6,624 nt of DNA from Actinomycetales bacterium (GTDB taxonomy: Bacteria; Actinomycetota; Actinomycetes; Actinomycetales; Dermabacteraceae). The stretch lies in NCBI GenBank assembly GCA_012799425.1, contig JAAZLF010000112.1, forward strand, positions 1 to 6,624, given 5' to 3'. Below, in pieces: positions 5,179-6,624 of this stretch (position 1 is the first letter of the stretch; each line of letters begins with the position of its first letter). The position numbers and the translations under genes are program-made. The notes beneath the pieces were generated by a model. It did no database searches and was not told the origin of the DNA. It saw only the letters and a list, made by a program, of their open reading frames with translations.

Positions 5179-6402
5179 ATGACGCCCCGACGCTCGTTCT
5201 CCGCGCCGCTGGCCGGCACCGCCCTGGCACGCCGCGGTGTGCTCCTCTTCGGCCCCGCCCTGCTCCTGGCCGGCTGCGGGATGCTTCCCTCCCGGCCGGA
5301 GGACGAGCCCTCCGCGGGCGGCGGCCCGGAGGGCGAGGCCGCGGAGCTCGAGGGCGCGACCGAGCCCGACGAGGAGGCCGCACCGCCGCCCAGCACCTCC
5401 GCCACCGTCGACTTCGACGTGATCGAGGTGGAGGACGAGATCACCGCGGGCGGGCTGATGTCCCGCACCACCGATTCCGAGACGTTCATCCACCCGCTCG
5501 CCGAGGCGACGATGGTCGCCACGACGTTGCTCGACAGCCTCACCGCTGAGCAGTTCACGGCGCTGACCGGGGAGGACGTGCCCGAGGTCGACGACCCGGA
5601 CCCGGGGGCCGAGGGGGACGAGGGGGAGCAGTTCGCCACCGTGGTCCTGCCAGGGCAGCTGAAGAAGTTCCTGCTCACCGCGTGGGAGTCGACCGATCCG
5701 GAGTGGGCTCCGAAGGCCAACTCCAGCAATCGCACGAGCCTGAACATCACCTACGGCGGGAACCAGGCGCTGCGCATCGACACCCCCGACAGCGGCGACG
5801 CCGAGCGCAGCGGCACCGTTCTCGCGATCGTCGACGCGACCCCCGACGCCGGGGCCGTCGCCCTCCGCGCCGAGACGGATGACGGCGTCCACGAGCTGTC
5901 CCTCGTCGACGGCTCCCTCCTGACCACTCCGGCCCCGCGGCTGTACAAGGGGCTCGACGTGGAAGTCTCCGACGCGACCGTCCTGGACACGACGGTCCCC
6001 GACGGCTTCGGACAGGACTTCATGACGCTGCGCGGCACGATCGAGGAGGCCTACCTGTCCCCGTATGTCGAGACCAGCCTCGAGCTCGGCGGCAGGCTCG
6101 GCTGGGCCGACGAGGACCAGATCCACCTGGTGGTCCCGCTGGTCTGGGACCGGGACTTCTCCTCCAACGTCAAGGACCTCACCGAGGTGGTGCTCGTGCT
6201 CCCCGACGGCACCGAGCTGCGTCCCGCCCAGGACCAGACCCGGATGTTCGGCAGCTCGCACCGCGACCCCGCCGCCACCTTCACCATCCCCGCCGACCTC
6301 GAGACCGCGACGGTGAAGATCATGCCCCGCTTCGGGCAGGTGCTGAACGACGACTTCGAGCAGGCCGAGGAACCGGTCACCGCGACGCTGACCTTCCTCT
6401 GA
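5179..6402 (+). CDS. Secreted lipoprotein of unknown function, acidic linker, possible Tat signal
   Basis: 407 aa; family not recognised. The N-terminus is a lipoprotein signal: a hydrophobic stretch VLLFGPALLL (21-30) and a lipobox LAGC with acceptor Cys33. Two twin-arginine pairs precede it (Arg4-Arg5 in RRSF and Arg18-Arg19 in ARRGVLL), so Tat export is possible but unproven. Residues 39-75 are a Pro/Gly/Glu/Asp-rich linker, and a second acidic patch is at 132-150. The rest (about 76-407) is soluble, without membrane helices or obvious catalytic motifs, with alternating hydrophobic residues suggesting beta structure. The only Cys is Cys33, so no disulfides. Start ATG 5179 is chosen because it places the signal peptide correctly; its Shine-Dalgarno is poor. 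It follows the MMPL transporter in the same direction, suggesting an envelope partner role, which is inference. Confidence 0.85.
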   Translation: MTPRRSFSAPLAGTALARRGVLLFGPALLLAGCGMLPSRPEDEPSAGGGPEGEAAELEGATEPDEEAAPPPSTSATVDFDVIEVEDEITAGGLMSRTTDSETFIHPLAEATMVATTLLDSLTAEQFTALTGEDVPEVDDPDPGAEGDEGEQFATVVLPGQLKKFLLTAWESTDPEWAPKANSSNRTSLNITYGGNQALRIDTPDSGDAERSGTVLAIVDATPDAGAVALRAETDDGVHELSLVDGSLLTTPAPRLYKGLDVEVSDATVLDTTVPDGFGQDFMTLRGTIEEAYLSPYVETSLELGGRLGWADEDQIHLVVPLVWDRDFSSNVKDLTEVVLVLPDGTELRPAQDQTRMFGSSHRDPAATFTIPADLETATVKIMPRFGQVLNDDFEQAEEPVTATLTFL

Positions 6403-6445
6403 GGCGATCTGCCGACCGGTCACCGCGCACCGTGCCGGACAGCAG

Positions 6446-6478
6446 GCAGCCCGCCACCGGAGACCGGGGGCGGGCTGC
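6446..6478. terminator. Strong hairpin between convergent lipoprotein and PPIase genes
   Basis: GCAGCCCGCCACCGG (6446-6460) pairs with CCGGGGGCGGGCTGC (6464-6478) with one A-G mismatch and a 3-nt AGA loop: 14 pairs in a 15-step stem. Located 43 bases after the lipoprotein stop and 47 bases past the PPIase stop on the other strand, it can serve both transcripts. No U-tract. Confidence 0.75.
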
Positions 6479-6492
6479 TCAGCGCATCGGGT

Positions 6493-6512
6493 GGTCCGCT
6501 CAACGCGGAACC
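6493..6512 (-). terminator. Small bulged hairpin after the PPIase stop
   Basis: GGTCCGC (6493-6499) pairs with GCGGAACC (6505-6512) with one bulged A and a 5-nt loop, 13 bases downstream of the PPIase stop on the minus strand. An alternative pairing, CCGCTC (6496-6501) with GAGCGG (6518-6523), is mutually exclusive. It may support termination ahead of the stronger 6446-6478 hairpin. Confidence 0.35.
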
Positions 6513-6525
6513 GACCCGAGCGGGA

Positions 6526-6624
6526 TCACTTCTCGATGGTGACCGAGGTGATGACGACGTCCTCGAGAGGGCGATCACGCATATCGGTCTTGACGCCCTC
6601 GATCGCGTCGACGACCTTCTTGGA
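6526..6624 (-). CDS. Peptidyl-prolyl cis-trans isomerase, cyclophilin type (C-terminal part only)
   Basis: The minus strand encodes 32 residues ending SVTIEK and a TGA (6526-6528); the rest lies beyond the right edge. The segment KKVVDAIEGVKTDMRDRP followed by LEDVVITSVTIEK matches the C-terminal signature of actinobacterial cyclophilins, in which VVDxI, a DRP turn and the final VVIxSVTI strand are conserved. Cyclophilins speed proline isomerisation during protein folding. The active-site residues lie upstream and cannot be checked, nor can a signal peptide. A cyclophilin gene next to a rhomboid gene near gyrA is the usual actinobacterial order, supporting the call and an origin-proximal location. 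Confidence 0.82.
   Translation of the reverse strand, partial: SKKVVDAIEGVKTDMRDRPLEDVVITSVTIEK

Noticed and set aside
3049..6423. 1124-codon open frame on the minus strand opposite the MMPL and lipoprotein genes
   Set aside because: It is His/Gly/Gln/Arg-rich with no domain sense and is the antisense of two well-supported genes; GC-rich codon use leaves the antisense frame free of stops.
1..6624. CRISPR arrays, tRNA or rRNA genes, IS elements
   Set aside because: No regularly spaced repeats, cloverleaf-forming segment, rRNA-like sequence, transposase frame or terminal inverted repeats were seen.

Overview
The window is very GC-rich. It carries actinobacterial hallmarks: a rhomboid protease with an N-terminal Cys-rich domain next to a cyclophilin gene, a likely leaderless start, GTG start use, and strong GC hairpins without U-tracts. 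I read it as a high-GC actinomycete chromosome, probably Micrococcales. Brachybacterium or a close relative is a guess from gene style and synteny, not something the sequence proves.

Layout, left to right. (1) 2-49 is the C-terminal tail of an unidentified plus-strand gene, followed at once by a long hairpin at 55-109. (2) 255-884 (+) is pyroglutamyl-peptidase I (pcp) with a complete Glu/Cys/His catalytic set. It has no Shine-Dalgarno sequence but has a -10-like hexamer placed for a leaderless transcript, and an 18-bp perfect palindrome lies just upstream. (3) 885-1660 is a 776-bp non-coding gap between convergent genes. It holds a dense cluster of DnaA boxes: five full matches to the actinobacterial consensus between 1016 and 1401, plus several near matches. 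It also holds two about 60-bp modules with the same internal spacing, an A+T-rich dip between them, a compound hairpin, and a 15-bp tandem repeat. It looks like a replication origin or a DnaA-titration/regulatory locus, yet no dnaA, dnaN or rpmH is visible. (4) 1661-2578 (-) is a rhomboid intramembrane serine protease. (5) 2579-2943 is a divergent promoter region with a 21-bp tandem repeat, a C-rich tract and a dyad at a possible -35. (6) 2944-5082 (+) is an MMPL/RND-family membrane transporter. (7) 5179-6402 (+) is a secreted lipoprotein of no family I recognise. (8) 6446-6478 is a strong hairpin between convergent genes. (9) 6526-6624 (-) is the C-terminal end of a cyclophilin-type peptidyl-prolyl isomerase that continues past the right edge.

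How the parts fit. The PPIase and rhomboid genes are commonly near neighbours downstream of gyrA and close to the origin in Actinobacteria. Here they are separated by the MMPL transporter and lipoprotein genes on the opposite strand, which looks like an inserted two-gene module. The transporter and lipoprotein may work together at the cell envelope, but only adjacency and shared orientation support this. The most notable element is the DnaA-box region with its duplicated modules in the pcp-rhomboid gap.
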